Source of the DNA: an uncultured Oscillospiraceae bacterium
GTDB taxonomy: Bacteria; Bacillota; Clostridia; Oscillospirales; Oscillospiraceae
DNA length: 64,000 bases
NCBI GenBank assembly: GCA_934655875.1
Contig: CAKUHB010000001.1
Location: 1-64,000 of the forward strand
Direction: 5' to 3'
A model generated the notes under the pieces. The model was not told where the DNA came from, ran no database searches, and saw only the letters and a program-made list of their open reading frames with translations. This document shows, piece after piece, positions 45,320 through 54,836 of this stretch. How positions within the stretch are numbered: the stretch's first letter is position 1; each line of letters begins with the position of its first letter. Position numbers and translations under genes: made by a program.

Positions 45320-47758
45320 ATGCAATTCGGCCATTTTGACGATGCAAGGCGGGAATACGTGATCACAAGCCCGCGCACGCCGCTTCCGTGGATCAACTAT
45401 CTGGGAAGCGAAGATTTTTTCACGCTCCTGTCCAATACCGCCGGCGGCTACTGCTTCTATCGCGACGCGCGGCTGCGCAGGCTCACGCGCTACCGCTATA
45501 ATAACTGCCCGGCCGATCAGGAGGGCTTCCATATCTACATCCGGGACGGCGATACCGTCTGGAACCCCGGCTGGCAGCCCACAAAAACCGAGTTGGACAG
45601 CTATGCCTGCCGCCACGGGCTCGGCTACAGTGTGATTGAGGGGCAGAAGGACGGCGTTTCGGCCACGCAGACGCTGCTGGTTCCGCAGGGCGACAACTGC
45701 CTGCTCGTGCAGCTGCGCCTGAAAAACAGCACGGACGTGAAAAAGACGCTAGACGTGTTCCCGTATCTCGAGTTCTGTCTCTGGGACGCGATGGACGACG
45801 GCTCCAACTTCCAGCGGAACTTCTCCATCGGCGAGGTCGAGCTTGAGCCGGACGCCATTTACCACAAATCCGAATACCGCGAGCGGCGGGATCACTACGC
45901 CGTCTTCTGGGCCAACCGCCCGTATGACAGCTTTGATACCGCGCGCGACGCGTTTATCGGCCTGTATGGCGCGCCGTCTCTGCCCGAAGCTGTCCAGCGC
46001 GGACGCTGCACCAATTCCGTCGCCCACGGCTGGGCGCCGGTCGGCGCGATGCAGTTCCATCTGGAGCTGCTCCCCGGCGAAGTGCAGGAGCTCTGCTTCG
46101 GACTCGGCTATATTGAAAATCCGGAGAAGGAGAAATTCTCCGCGCCCGGCATCATCAACAAGACGCGCGCACGCGCCATGATCGAAAAATACCGTACTCC
46201 GGCGCAGCTTGACGCGGCGCTGGATGCGCTGCATGCATACTGGGACGCGCTGCTCTCCAACTATCAGGTCTCCACCGGCGATGAAAAGGTCGACCGGATG
46301 GTGAACATCTGGAACCAGTATCAGTGCATGGTCACGTTCAACATGAGCCGTTCGGCCAGCTATTTTGAAAGCGGCATGGGCCGCGGCATGGGCTTCCGCG
46401 ATTCGTGCCAGGATCTGCTGGGCTTTGTCCATATCATTCCGGAGCGCGCCCGTGAGCGCATTCTGGACATCGCCGCCACGCAGTTCCCGGACGGCAGCGC
46501 CTATCACCAGTATCAGCCGCTCACGAAAAAGGGCAATCTGGCCGTGGGCAGCGGATTCAATGACGATCCGCTGTGGCTGATCGCGGGCGTGGACGCGTAT
46601 CTGCGCGAGACCGGTAACTGGTCGATCCTGGACGAGCGTGTGACCTTTGACTGCGACCCGGACAATGCCGCGCCGCTCATGGAGCATCTGCGCCGCAGCT
46701 TCCGGTTCACCTGCACGCATCTCGGGCCGCACAATCTGCCGCTCATCGGCCGCGCCGACTGGAACGACTGCCTGAATCTAAACTGCTTCTCCGCCCATCC
46801 GGGCGAGAGCTTCCAGATCACCGGCCCCAGCGAGGGGCCCGTGGCGGAGTCCGTATTCATCGCGGGCATGTTCGTCAAATACGGCAGAGCCTACGCTGAT
46901 ATCTGCCGCCATCTCGGGCTGGAGTCCGAAGCGGCGGACGCGAGCGCCGCAGCCGCGGACATGGAAGCGGCCGTGCTGGACGCAGGCTGGGACGGCGCAT
47001 GGTTCCGCCGGGCCTATGACGCGTTCGGCGCACCGGTCGGAAGTAAGGAATGCGCCGAGGGCCAGATCTTCATTGAGCCGCAGGGCATGTGCGTCATGGC
47101 CGGCATCGGCAGGCAGACCGGCGAAGCCGCCGCCGCGCTTCGCAGCGTGGAAGAGCGGCTCGACAGCCGGTTCGGCATCGTGCTGCACCAGCCCGCCTAT
47201 ACAAAATACTATCTGAATCTGGGCGAGATCAGCTCCTATCCGCCCGGATACAAGGAAAACGCGGGCATCTTCTGTCACAACAACCCGTGGATCACCTGCG
47301 CCGAGACTGTCCTCGGCCACGGTGCGCGCGCGTTTGAGACCTATCGGAAGATCTGCCCGGCCTATCTGGAGCCTGTCAGCGATATCCACCGCACCGAGCC
47401 GTATGTCTACAGCCAGATGGTCGCGGGCAAGGACGCGCCGACCTTCGGCGAAGCCAAAAACAGCTGGCTGACCGGCACGGCCGCATGGACGTTCGTGTCG
47501 ATCTCGCAGGCCATTCTCGGCGTGCAGCCGGAGCTGGACGGGCTGCGCATCGACCCGTGCATCCCGCCGGAATGGAAGCAGATCACGCTGACACGCCGCT
47601 TCCGCGGCGCGCAGTACCGCATTACGATCGATAATCCGGACGGCGCGGAGCACGGCGTGCGTGCGCTGTCTGTGGACGGCGTGCAGCAGGCAGGCAATCT
47701 GATCGCGCCTGCCGCGCCGGGCAGCGAGGTCTGCGTGCGCGTGGTCATGGGGGCCTGA
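45320..47758 (+). CDS. cbpA: Cellobiose phosphorylase, GH94
   Basis: 812 residues. The N-terminus (MQFGHFDDARREYVITSPRT, then PWINYLGSEDFFTLLSNTAGGY) and the segment GMGFRDSCQDLLGFVHIIP are characteristic of cellobiose phosphorylases. The catalytic Asp lies in GRADWNDCLNLN at about 480-483. The enzyme turns cellobiose plus phosphate into glucose 1-phosphate and glucose in the cytoplasm. Full family length. Followed after 1 bp by the GH1 gene. Confidence 0.92.
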   Translation: MQFGHFDDARREYVITSPRTPLPWINYLGSEDFFTLLSNTAGGYCFYRDARLRRLTRYRYNNCPADQEGFHIYIRDGDTVWNPGWQPTKTELDSYACRHGLGYSVIEGQKDGVSATQTLLVPQGDNCLLVQLRLKNSTDVKKTLDVFPYLEFCLWDAMDDGSNFQRNFSIGEVELEPDAIYHKSEYRERRDHYAVFWANRPYDSFDTARDAFIGLYGAPSLPEAVQRGRCTNSVAHGWAPVGAMQFHLELLPGEVQELCFGLGYIENPEKEKFSAPGIINKTRARAMIEKYRTPAQLDAALDALHAYWDALLSNYQVSTGDEKVDRMVNIWNQYQCMVTFNMSRSASYFESGMGRGMGFRDSCQDLLGFVHIIPERARERILDIAATQFPDGSAYHQYQPLTKKGNLAVGSGFNDDPLWLIAGVDAYLRETGNWSILDERVTFDCDPDNAAPLMEHLRRSFRFTCTHLGPHNLPLIGRADWNDCLNLNCFSAHPGESFQITGPSEGPVAESVFIAGMFVKYGRAYADICRHLGLESEAADASAAAADMEAAVLDAGWDGAWFRRAYDAFGAPVGSKECAEGQIFIEPQGMCVMAGIGRQTGEAAAALRSVEERLDSRFGIVLHQPAYTKYYLNLGEISSYPPGYKENAGIFCHNNPWITCAETVLGHGARAFETYRKICPAYLEPVSDIHRTEPYVYSQMVAGKDAPTFGEAKNSWLTGTAAWTFVSISQAILGVQPELDGLRIDPCIPPEWKQITLTRRFRGAQYRITIDNPDGAEHGVRALSVDGVQQAGNLIAPAAPGSEVCVRVVMGA

Positions 47759-47759
47759 C

Positions 47760-49100
47760 ATGGCATTTTGTGAGGATTTTGTCTGGGGCGCAGGCTCCAG
47801 CGCGTATCAGACAGAGGGCTTCCCCACCGCGGATGGCGGCGGGGAAAGCGTCTGGGATGTGTTCTGCCGGAAGCCGGGCGCCATTGCAAACAGCGATGAC
47901 GGTTCGGTCGCCTGTGACGGCTATCACCGGTTTGCGGAGGACATCGGGCTTCTGGCCTCGCTCGGCCTTCGCGCATACCGCTTTTCCACGAGCTGGGCGC
48001 GCATCGACCCGAACGGGGATGGCCATTGGAACGAAGCAGGGCTCGCCTACTATGACCGCGTGGTGGACTGCTGCCTGCAAAACGGTGTGACCCCGTGGAT
48101 GACGCTCTATCACTGGGAGCTGCCGCAGGCGCTGGAGGACAAGGGCGGCTGGCTGAAGCGCGAGACCGCGGACGCATTTGCGCGCTTTGCGGCCATGATG
48201 GCGGCGCATTTCCAGGGCCGCGTGCAGCATTTTATTACGCTCAACGAGCCGCAGATCGTCCTCAAGCTCGGGTATTGCGACGGCGTCCATGCGCCGGGCA
48301 AGCACTATCCCCTGCCGCAGCTCGTGCAGTGCTGGAAAAACCTCATGCTTGCGCACGGACTTGCCCTCCGGGCCATCCGAAGCGCCGCGCCCGGCGCGCA
48401 GGTCGGCCTTGCATCCACCGGGAAGCTCTGCTATCCGCGCAGCGTCTCTGACGAGTCCGCCGCACGCAAGGAGACCTTCCGCCTGACGGATACCGACTGG
48501 ATGTTCACGCACACCGCCGTGCTCGACGCCGTGTGCTTTGGCCGCGTCACGCCGGAGCCGGGCGCGCTTTCGGCTCTCATGCAGGGCGTCACGCAGGAGG
48601 AATGGGACGCGATGCACGCCGTCCCGGATTTTATCGGCGTCAACTCCTATAACGGCAGTGAAATTGCCGCCGGGTCGGATGGCAGCCCCACCTACCTGCC
48701 GCGGCCAAGGGGCTTCGCCTGCACCGCGCTCAAATGGCCCGTCACGCCCGAGATCATGGAATACGGCTACGCGTTTCTCTACGAACGCTACAAGCGCCCG
48801 CTCTATGTCACGGAATGCGGCCTGAGCTGCAATGACCATATCTATCTTGACGGTCAGGTCCACGACCCCGACCGGATCGATTTTCTCCACCGCTATCTGC
48901 TCGCGCTCCGCAAGGGCAGCGAGCGCGCCGACATCCGCGGCTTTTTCCACTGGTCGCTGACCGACAATTTTGAGTGGCACAGCGGCTACGCCGAGCGCTT
49001 CGGCCTGATCTTTGTCGACTACCCGACACAGAAGCGTCTCCCAAAGGACAGCGCGCACTGGCTTGCACAGACCGCCAGAGAAAACGGCGCCGGACTATAA
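47760..49100 (+). CDS. GH1 beta-glucosidase
   Basis: 446 residues, normal GH1 length. FVWGAGSSAYQTEG at the N-terminus, acid/base Glu163 in TLNEP, nucleophile Glu352 in YVTECG (the usual Asn is Cys), and FHWSLTDNFEWHSGY for substrate binding. No 6-phospho-binding signature is evident, so non-phosphorylated beta-glucosides fit, matching ABC rather than PTS import. One base separates it from cbpA. Confidence 0.9.
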   Translation: MAFCEDFVWGAGSSAYQTEGFPTADGGGESVWDVFCRKPGAIANSDDGSVACDGYHRFAEDIGLLASLGLRAYRFSTSWARIDPNGDGHWNEAGLAYYDRVVDCCLQNGVTPWMTLYHWELPQALEDKGGWLKRETADAFARFAAMMAAHFQGRVQHFITLNEPQIVLKLGYCDGVHAPGKHYPLPQLVQCWKNLMLAHGLALRAIRSAAPGAQVGLASTGKLCYPRSVSDESAARKETFRLTDTDWMFTHTAVLDAVCFGRVTPEPGALSALMQGVTQEEWDAMHAVPDFIGVNSYNGSEIAAGSDGSPTYLPRPRGFACTALKWPVTPEIMEYGYAFLYERYKRPLYVTECGLSCNDHIYLDGQVHDPDRIDFLHRYLLALRKGSERADIRGFFHWSLTDNFEWHSGYAERFGLIFVDYPTQKRLPKDSAHWLAQTARENGAGL

Positions 49101-49108
49101 TACCTCCC

Positions 49109-49141
49109 GCCGCCTGCCGAAAACACTCCCGGCAGGCGGCA
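49109..49141. repeat. Hairpin related to the second arm of the repeat family
   Basis: GCCGCCTGCCG arm and its complement around a 9-10 base loop, resembling the second hairpin of copies B and C, just after the GH1 stop. Confidence 0.55.
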
Positions 49142-49215
49142 ATTCTATTCCCGCCCGCAGTAAGCCACAGTCCCTGTCTCTGCCGTCCATTCCGAGTCGC
49201 GGAACTGGCAAAAAA

Positions 49216-49237
49216 GAACCTCCCTATTGGGAGGTTC
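49216..49237. terminator. Bidirectional terminator between GH1 and DapA-family genes
   Basis: GAACCTCCC arm, TATT loop, complementary arm, then CTTTT; A-run on the other side. Confidence 0.8.
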
Positions 49238-49257
49238 CTTTTCGCTATGCTGATCAA

Positions 49258-50172
49258 TCAGAGAATATCGCCCATATCGGCAAGCAGTGCGTCGATCTTC
49301 TTCTTTTCTGCGGCATCCAGTTCGCCAAGCGGACGGCGCGGCAAGCCGGCTTCGAAGCCCTGGCAGGCCAGAACATACTTGAAAACCTCGTGCCAATGCG
49401 GATCGTTGTTGTTGTAGGTGATGAAGTAATCAACAAACGGCATAACCTTCATCCAGTAAGCGTTTGCCTTGTCGACGTCCTTCTCAACGGTGCAGATGTC
49501 GAACAGCGTGCGGCAGAACTTCGGCAGAACCGCGGGCATGCCGCTGAGCCAGCCGTCAGCCTTTGCAAAGAAGCCTTCCATCGGGGCATAGTCATGGCCG
49601 TAGAAGACGGTCAGATCATCGCCGCAGTGGAACCGGAGGCTATGGATGCGCTCTGCATCGCCGTGCGCAGCCTTGATCGCATTGATGGAGCCCTCGTCAA
49701 ACATCTGCTTGACTTCCAGAGCGTTCATCTCATAGCCGCAGAAACGCGGGTTATTATACAGGCAGATCTCCAGCTCTTCGCCGACAGCCTTGCGCAGGTC
49801 GCGATAGTGCTGCATAACGGCTCTCTTGTGCGGGATCAGATAATACGGCATAATCACGAGGACGCCTTCTGCACCGGAGTTCTTTGCCGCCAGGCTCATC
49901 TCGATGGTCTCTGCCGTCGTATAACGGCCGGTACCTGCATAGACGGGAACTTCATGATCGATGAAACGAAGCATGGAATCCATGATCTTCTTCTGCTCGT
50001 CAAGTCTCATGGAGATGTTCTCACCAGTGCTGCCAGTGATCGAAAGGCTCTGTGCGCCTTTGTCCATCAGCCATCTGAGATATTTTTCTGTTTCCTTCTG
50101 ATTGTAGCTTTCGTCAGCATTCCAGAATGTCATTGCTGCGGGCATAACGCCATAGCCTTTAGTCTTTGCCAT
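49258..50172 (-). CDS. DapA/NanA-superfamily aldolase
   Basis: 304 residues. GSTGEN loop at 47-52, catalytic Tyr139 (ICLYNNPRFCGYEM) and Schiff-base Lys167 (AIKAAHGDAERI). The superfamily cleaves or makes 2-keto acids with pyruvate; the substrate here is unknown and differs from the NanA at 11719. Divergent from the amino-acid-type importer and linked to it by a shared promoter motif, so it likely cleaves a keto acid formed by the aminotransferase and kinase of that operon. Confidence 0.85.
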   Translation of the reverse strand: MAKTKGYGVMPAAMTFWNADESYNQKETEKYLRWLMDKGAQSLSITGSTGENISMRLDEQKKIMDSMLRFIDHEVPVYAGTGRYTTAETIEMSLAAKNSGAEGVLVIMPYYLIPHKRAVMQHYRDLRKAVGEELEICLYNNPRFCGYEMNALEVKQMFDEGSINAIKAAHGDAERIHSLRFHCGDDLTVFYGHDYAPMEGFFAKADGWLSGMPAVLPKFCRTLFDICTVEKDVDKANAYWMKVMPFVDYFITYNNNDPHWHEVFKYVLACQGFEAGLPRRPLGELDAAEKKKIDALLADMGDIL

Positions 50173-50208
50173 TTTGGTGTCCTCCTATATTGTTTTTTGT
50201 ATCATTGC

Positions 50209-50268
50209 AAGACGTCAGACAATTCGTGCTTGCAAGCTCATTCTATTTGCGCACATTGTATTTGTCAA
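50209..50268 (-). promoter_or_regulatory. DapA-family gene promoter and regulator site
   Basis: Minus-strand TTGACA (50263-50268), 17 bp, TAGAAT (50240-50245). The site at 50209-50223 reads ATTGTCTGACGTCTT on the minus strand, about 11-25 bases into the transcript. Confidence 0.65.
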
Positions 50269-50461
50269 GATAATCTTTCAAAATCATATGTATCCACAAC
50301 TTTAATGTTGTTTTTTTGTATATTCTGCTGTTTTTTTGCCTTGATTTCGTGTCTGCATCCATGTTTTCCCGTATGATGTGCAATATAACTAATATTCCAC
50401 CGTGTTTCTCGTGAAAATGCGACATAATAACGTTGTTTTCCAAGTTTTTTCTCAAAATCGC
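50269..50461. other. AT-rich divergent spacer
   Basis: About 190 bp, clearly lower in GC than the surroundings and rich in T-runs. No gene recognised; two overlapping short frames on the minus strand have no ribosome-binding site or family resemblance. Confidence 0.5.
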
Positions 50462-50526
50462 TTGACAATTGCTCTCCTTTATCCTAACATTATTACTGTC
50501 GAACGTGTATGATTGTCTGATGTCAT
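50462..50526 (+). promoter_or_regulatory. Importer operon promoter and regulator site
   Basis: TTGACA (50462-50467), 17 bp, TAACAT (50485-50490). ATTGTCTGATGTCAT at 50512-50526 lies about 16-30 bases into the transcript and matches the DapA-side site at 13 of 15 positions. A further TATAAT at 50543 could be a second -10. Confidence 0.65.
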
Positions 50527-50586
50527 AACGAACATCCGAGTCTATAATCGCAACACACGCGGCAACTACTTTTTAGGAGGATCAAC

Positions 50587-51426
50587 ATGAAAAAGAATCT
50601 TTGCAAGAAAACACTCGCTCTTCTTCTGGCACTCCTCATGCTCGCCCTTGCCCTCGTCGGGTGCAGCGCAAAAAGCGCAACCGCAGACGCATCGCAGAGT
50701 CTGCTCCAAAAAGTATTGAACAGCGGCAAAATCGTCGTTACCCTCAACCTCGGCAACGAGCCCTGGGGCTATACCGATGAAAATGGCGAATATGGCGGCA
50801 TGGCCGTCGAACTCATCCGGGGCTTCGCCGATCAGATCGGCGTGCAGGCGGAGTTCTCGCCGCTGGAGTTCTCCAGCATGATCCCCGCCATCCAGTCCGA
50901 TAAGGCAGATATCATCTGCACGAACCTGACGCGCAAGGCTTCGCGTGCCACGAGCGTCACCTTTACAGAGCCTGTCGGCTGCTCCTATGTCGTTGCCGTT
51001 GTGCAGAAGAATACGCTGACTACAGTAGAATCGCTCAACGATTCCAATGTTACGCTCACGACGGAAGCCGGCTCCATCCACGAGGATATCGCCAAGGAAC
51101 ATTTCCCCAACGCACAGATGAGCGCCGTCAACCAGAACGCGGACGCTATCGCTGCTCTGAAAGCCGGCCGCGCCAATGCGTTCCTCACGGATCTGTCCGT
51201 TGCACAGGCTGCATGTGACGCTGACGACAGCATCACGATCATCGATACGCCCATCTATGTTGATACGTTCGCCTTTGCAGTGAAGTGCGACGCTTCCTCC
51301 TGGACCTTTGTAGAAGCATTCAACACCTATATGCGCCTGATCAAGGACGACGGCACCTACGGCAAGCTCTACGAGCAGTATTTCGGCGAACCGTGGAGCC
51401 CCATCACAACAGAAGTCGGTATGTAA
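50587..51426 (+). CDS. Amino-acid-type ABC transporter substrate-binding lipoprotein
   Basis: 279 residues, signal peptide with lipobox LALVGC (Cys26), then a family-3 binding protein (GKIVVTLNLGNEPWGYTDENGEYGGMAVEL). Family 3 binds polar amino acids and similar zwitterions. AGGAGG precedes the start. Ligand unknown; the downstream aminotransferase implies an amino compound. Confidence 0.9.
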   Translation: MKKNLCKKTLALLLALLMLALALVGCSAKSATADASQSLLQKVLNSGKIVVTLNLGNEPWGYTDENGEYGGMAVELIRGFADQIGVQAEFSPLEFSSMIPAIQSDKADIICTNLTRKASRATSVTFTEPVGCSYVVAVVQKNTLTTVESLNDSNVTLTTEAGSIHEDIAKEHFPNAQMSAVNQNADAIAALKAGRANAFLTDLSVAQAACDADDSITIIDTPIYVDTFAFAVKCDASSWTFVEAFNTYMRLIKDDGTYGKLYEQYFGEPWSPITTEVGM

Positions 51427-51435
51427 CCACTTGCT

Positions 51436-51465
51436 CCGGCAGCGGAGGATATCCGCCGCTGCCGG
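51436..51465 (+). other. Hairpin after the binding-protein gene
   Basis: 10-bp GC-rich arms (51436-51445, 51456-51465), no T-run, between binding-protein and permease genes. Confidence 0.55.
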
Positions 51466-51527
51466 ATGCCATCCGATTGCGTCTCCTGTCGAGACGTCAG
51501 TTTTTGATGAGCAAGGGAGTTTAATTT

Positions 51528-52175
51528 ATGAACAGCAGTCAATTTATCGCGTGGCTACCGCATCTTCTGCAAAGTCTGGGCGTCACCGTCGGCACGTCGC
51601 TGGCGTGCATCGCAACGTCTATTGTCTGGGGTTGTCTGGTCGCCACTCTCATCAGCCTACGCAACCCAATCCTGACGCCGCTGCTGCGGTTCTATACCTC
51701 GGTCTTCCGCAATTCTCCGCTTCTAGTCCAGATGTTCTTCATCTTCTATGGTCTTCCCTTTGTCGGCATCAGCCTTCCGCCCATTGTCTGCGGCATTCTG
51801 GCCGTTACGCTGAACGAAGGCGCGTTTGTCGCAGAGATCGTCCGCGGCTCCATCAAAAATATTCCGCACGGAGAGATCGAAGCGGCCTATAGTCTCGGGC
51901 TCAACAAATATCAGGTCGTAGCACGGATCATTTTCCCGCTGGCCATCCGCGCTTCTATCCCAATGATAACCGGCCAGGCGTCCATTGTGATCAAAGACAC
52001 CAGCCTGTTCTCCATGATCATGATTACTGAGCTGACCCGCTCTGGCGATCAGTTTTATAGTAAGTATCTGAATACATCGTCGATCTGGTTCGTCGCAGTT
52101 TTGTACATTGTTTTATTCCTGATTTTCAACACGCTCGGCAAGTGGATTGAAAAAACAGTGAAGGTCAAGCGATAA
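51528..52175 (+). CDS. Amino-acid ABC transporter permease (first)
   Basis: 215 residues, HisM/GlnP-like, about five membrane segments, with FRNSPLLVQMFFIFYGLP and the EAA loop EAAYSLGLNKYQVVARIIFPLAIR. Forms a heterodimer with the next gene product. Confidence 0.9.
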   Translation: MNSSQFIAWLPHLLQSLGVTVGTSLACIATSIVWGCLVATLISLRNPILTPLLRFYTSVFRNSPLLVQMFFIFYGLPFVGISLPPIVCGILAVTLNEGAFVAEIVRGSIKNIPHGEIEAAYSLGLNKYQVVARIIFPLAIRASIPMITGQASIVIKDTSLFSMIMITELTRSGDQFYSKYLNTSSIWFVAVLYIVLFLIFNTLGKWIEKTVKVKR

Positions 52176-52187
52176 GGAGGCCACGAT

Positions 52188-52838
52188 ATGACAGTATTCA
52201 GTATGCTCAAATACATTTCCTCCGGTATCGGCATTACATTCCGGCTCGTTCCGTTGTGCCTGCTCTCCACAATTGTCATCGGTTCCATCCTCGGCATGAT
52301 CCAGTTCCGCCGAATCCCTGTGCTTTCCAGCATCATTGATCTGTATATTCTCGCCATGCGCGGCATACCACCGCTGGTCGTAATGATGCTTCTGTTTTAT
52401 TCCATCAATTTCTCTTCCTCGTTCCTGACCGCCTTTATTGCCCTGACAATCTACCACTCTGCCTACGTCACGGAAATCGTGCGTGGCGGGTTCGCATCCG
52501 TACCAAACGGACAGATGCAGGCCGGCGAGTCTCTCGGGCTTTCCTACTGGCAGATCATGCTGCGCATCTACATTCCGCAGATCGTGCTACAGATCGTGCC
52601 GTCTCTATGCGGTCAGTATATTCTGGTCGTCAAAGATACGACGCTCGTCTCCATCGTCGGCGTACAGGATATCATGTGGAAAGCGCGACAGCTGATCGCC
52701 GTCACCTTCGATCCCATCACCATCTATCTGCTGGCAGGCATCATCTTCTATATTCTCTGCCTTGTTCTGGAGATGATCGCGCATCGCGTTGAACGCCGGG
52801 TTTCAAAAACTGTTAAATCAAGAATGCAAGGAGTATGA
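52188..52838 (+). CDS. Amino-acid ABC transporter permease (second)
   Basis: 216 residues, HisM/GlnP-like, with MRGIPPLVVMMLLFY and EAA loop QAGESLGLSYWQIMLRIYIPQIV. AAGGAGG upstream. 12 bp after the first permease. Confidence 0.9.
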   Translation: MTVFSMLKYISSGIGITFRLVPLCLLSTIVIGSILGMIQFRRIPVLSSIIDLYILAMRGIPPLVVMMLLFYSINFSSSFLTAFIALTIYHSAYVTEIVRGGFASVPNGQMQAGESLGLSYWQIMLRIYIPQIVLQIVPSLCGQYILVVKDTTLVSIVGVQDIMWKARQLIAVTFDPITIYLLAGIIFYILCLVLEMIAHRVERRVSKTVKSRMQGV

Positions 52839-52841
52839 TTT

Positions 52842-53597
52842 ATGGAAAAGAACAACAATGTACTCGTTCAATTCGAAGATGTTACAAAAACTTTTAAAGG
52901 TGGCGAGCTTGTCGTTTTGGATCATTTCTCCTTTGGCTTTGAGGCAGGCGAGACCCACGTCATCTGCGGCCGCAGCGGTGCAGGCAAAAGTACGCTCATA
53001 CGCTGCATCAATCATCTCGAGACGATCAACTCCGGTAAGATCATCGTCGACGGCATGGCGCTCAGCGGCAAAACCGTCCATTCCATCCGCAAAAAAGTCG
53101 CCATGGTTTTTCAGGACTTCAATCTCTTCCCGCATATGTCCGTCCTCGATAATGTGACCTTCGGCCCGATCCACTCTTTGAAGGTAGACCGGAAGGAAGC
53201 CGAGGATACCGGCCGCATGTATCTTGATAAGGTCGGCCTGTTTAATAAGATTTCCTCGCACCCCAATGAGCTTTCCGGCGGCCAGAAGCAGCGCGTCGCC
53301 ATCGCCCGCGCGCTCAACATGCACCCGGATATGATCCTCTTCGACGAGCCGACAAGCGCGCTGGATCCGGAGATGGTCGGCGAGGTCATTGATATCATGG
53401 CTAAGCTCTCGCAGGAGGGCATGAGTATGATCGTCGTCACGCACGAAATGGGCTTCGCCCGTGCCGCCGCGCACCGCATTTCCTTCCTGGAAAATGGAAA
53501 ATTTATTGAGACTGCTTCGCCGGACGAGTTTTTCCTGCATCCAAAGCATCCGAGCGTCGCAAAGTTCATCAGGCAGATCTCGCACGAACGTACTTGA
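52842..53597 (+). CDS. Amino-acid ABC transporter ATPase, GlnQ type
   Basis: 251 residues. Walker A GRSGAGKST (43-51), Q-loop MVFQDFNLFPHM, signature LSGGQKQR (144-151), Walker B ILFDEPTSALDPE and H-loop TVTHEMGFA. Completes a four-gene polar amino acid importer. Confidence 0.93.
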   Translation: MEKNNNVLVQFEDVTKTFKGGELVVLDHFSFGFEAGETHVICGRSGAGKSTLIRCINHLETINSGKIIVDGMALSGKTVHSIRKKVAMVFQDFNLFPHMSVLDNVTFGPIHSLKVDRKEAEDTGRMYLDKVGLFNKISSHPNELSGGQKQRVAIARALNMHPDMILFDEPTSALDPEMVGEVIDIMAKLSQEGMSMIVVTHEMGFARAAAHRISFLENGKFIETASPDEFFLHPKHPSVAKFIRQISHERT

Positions 53598-53636
53598 GCC
53601 CAACAAGCAGTACGCATAAGAAAGGATGGATTCATT

Positions 53637-54734
53637 ATGAAAGAATATCTCTCGCTTGTTCCCGGCCCGACGCAGGTTCACCCCAGAGTTCTCGCTTCGA
53701 TGTCCGAACAGGTCATGACGCATCTGAACGAGGAATGGAAGCCGTATTATCTGCGCGTCTGCGACAAAATGCGCAAGATCTTTAAAACCAGCGGCGAGGT
53801 CTTCCTGATGGCCTCCAGCGGTACCGGCGCAATGGAAGCCGCCGTGAGCAGCATGATCGCGCCCGGCGAAAAAATACTTGTTCTCTCCAATGGCCTGTTC
53901 GGCGAACGGATCGCCATGATCGCCCGCAGCTACCGGCTGGATGTTGAGGTTCTCTCTTTCCCGACGGACGGCCCCATCAGTGCTGACTCGCTTCGGGCAC
54001 GTCTGGAAGCGGGAACCGATGGTATTGCCGCGGTCGGCGCCGTCTACAGCGAGAGCCAGAACGGCATTCTCAACCCTATCCGCGATGTTGCCAAAGTCTG
54101 CAACGCATTTTCCATTCCTTTGATCGTTGACACGGTTTCAGCTCTTGCCGGCGTAGAGTTTGACATGGATGGCTGGGGCGTCGATGTGGCTGTCAGCGCA
54201 ACACAGAAGTGCATTGGCGGTGTCGTCGGCATGTCGATGATTGCCGTGGCAGACAAGGCTTGGAAGTACTTCGAAAATAAAGCCGGCACCGGCTTCTATT
54301 TCAATCTCAACCTCTGGCGCGACAGCGTCCACAACAATGTCATCCATCCGCATCCCTGGTCCATGAGCGAAACACTTGTCTACCATCTCAACGCCGCCTG
54401 CGATCTTATTCTGGAAGAAGGACTGGAGAACCGGATCGCACGCCACCGCGCGCTTTATGAATATTACGAGCGGGAGCTTGGCAAGCTCGGATTCCGCATG
54501 TTCGTTCCGCACAGCTGCGCCTGCCCGACCGTCATCTCCATTTATAGCCTGCCCGGCCTTCCCGTGGAGGAGTTGGCACGCATTTTGAAGGAGGAGTACG
54601 GCATTCTGATCGGCGTCGGCATTTACCAACAGCGGGGAAAGATCTGGCGCATCGGCAATATGGCGGAGCAGGCCTCGTTCGAAAAGGCCGAAAAGCTGGT
54701 CTCTGCCCTGAAGGAAATCGTCGTAAGATTCTAA
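53637..54734 (+). CDS. Class V aminotransferase
   Basis: 365 residues, PLP fold type I; PLP Lys191 in SATQKCIGG, Asp165 in IVDTVSALAG. Resembles serine/alanine-glyoxylate and 2-aminoethylphosphonate aminotransferases (starts LVPGPTQVHPRVL). Likely removes the amino group of the imported compound, giving an aldehyde or keto acid for the DapA-family aldolase. AAAGGATGG upstream. Confidence 0.88.
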   Translation: MKEYLSLVPGPTQVHPRVLASMSEQVMTHLNEEWKPYYLRVCDKMRKIFKTSGEVFLMASSGTGAMEAAVSSMIAPGEKILVLSNGLFGERIAMIARSYRLDVEVLSFPTDGPISADSLRARLEAGTDGIAAVGAVYSESQNGILNPIRDVAKVCNAFSIPLIVDTVSALAGVEFDMDGWGVDVAVSATQKCIGGVVGMSMIAVADKAWKYFENKAGTGFYFNLNLWRDSVHNNVIHPHPWSMSETLVYHLNAACDLILEEGLENRIARHRALYEYYERELGKLGFRMFVPHSCACPTVISIYSLPGLPVEELARILKEEYGILIGVGIYQQRGKIWRIGNMAEQASFEKAEKLVSALKEIVVRF

Positions 54735-54836
54735 TTCCACAACATCTTCGTATGTTTTTTTTATTTTTGCTTGCATGTGGCAGTCATATTGCATATAATA
54801 ATGTTCTGAATATTTGGCCAGAAGTGAGGAATGTCT

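Noticed and set aside
50243..50468. Short overlapping frames of 67-70 codons in the AT-rich divergent spacer
   Set aside because: They lie across the mapped promoters, lack ribosome-binding sites and resemble no family.
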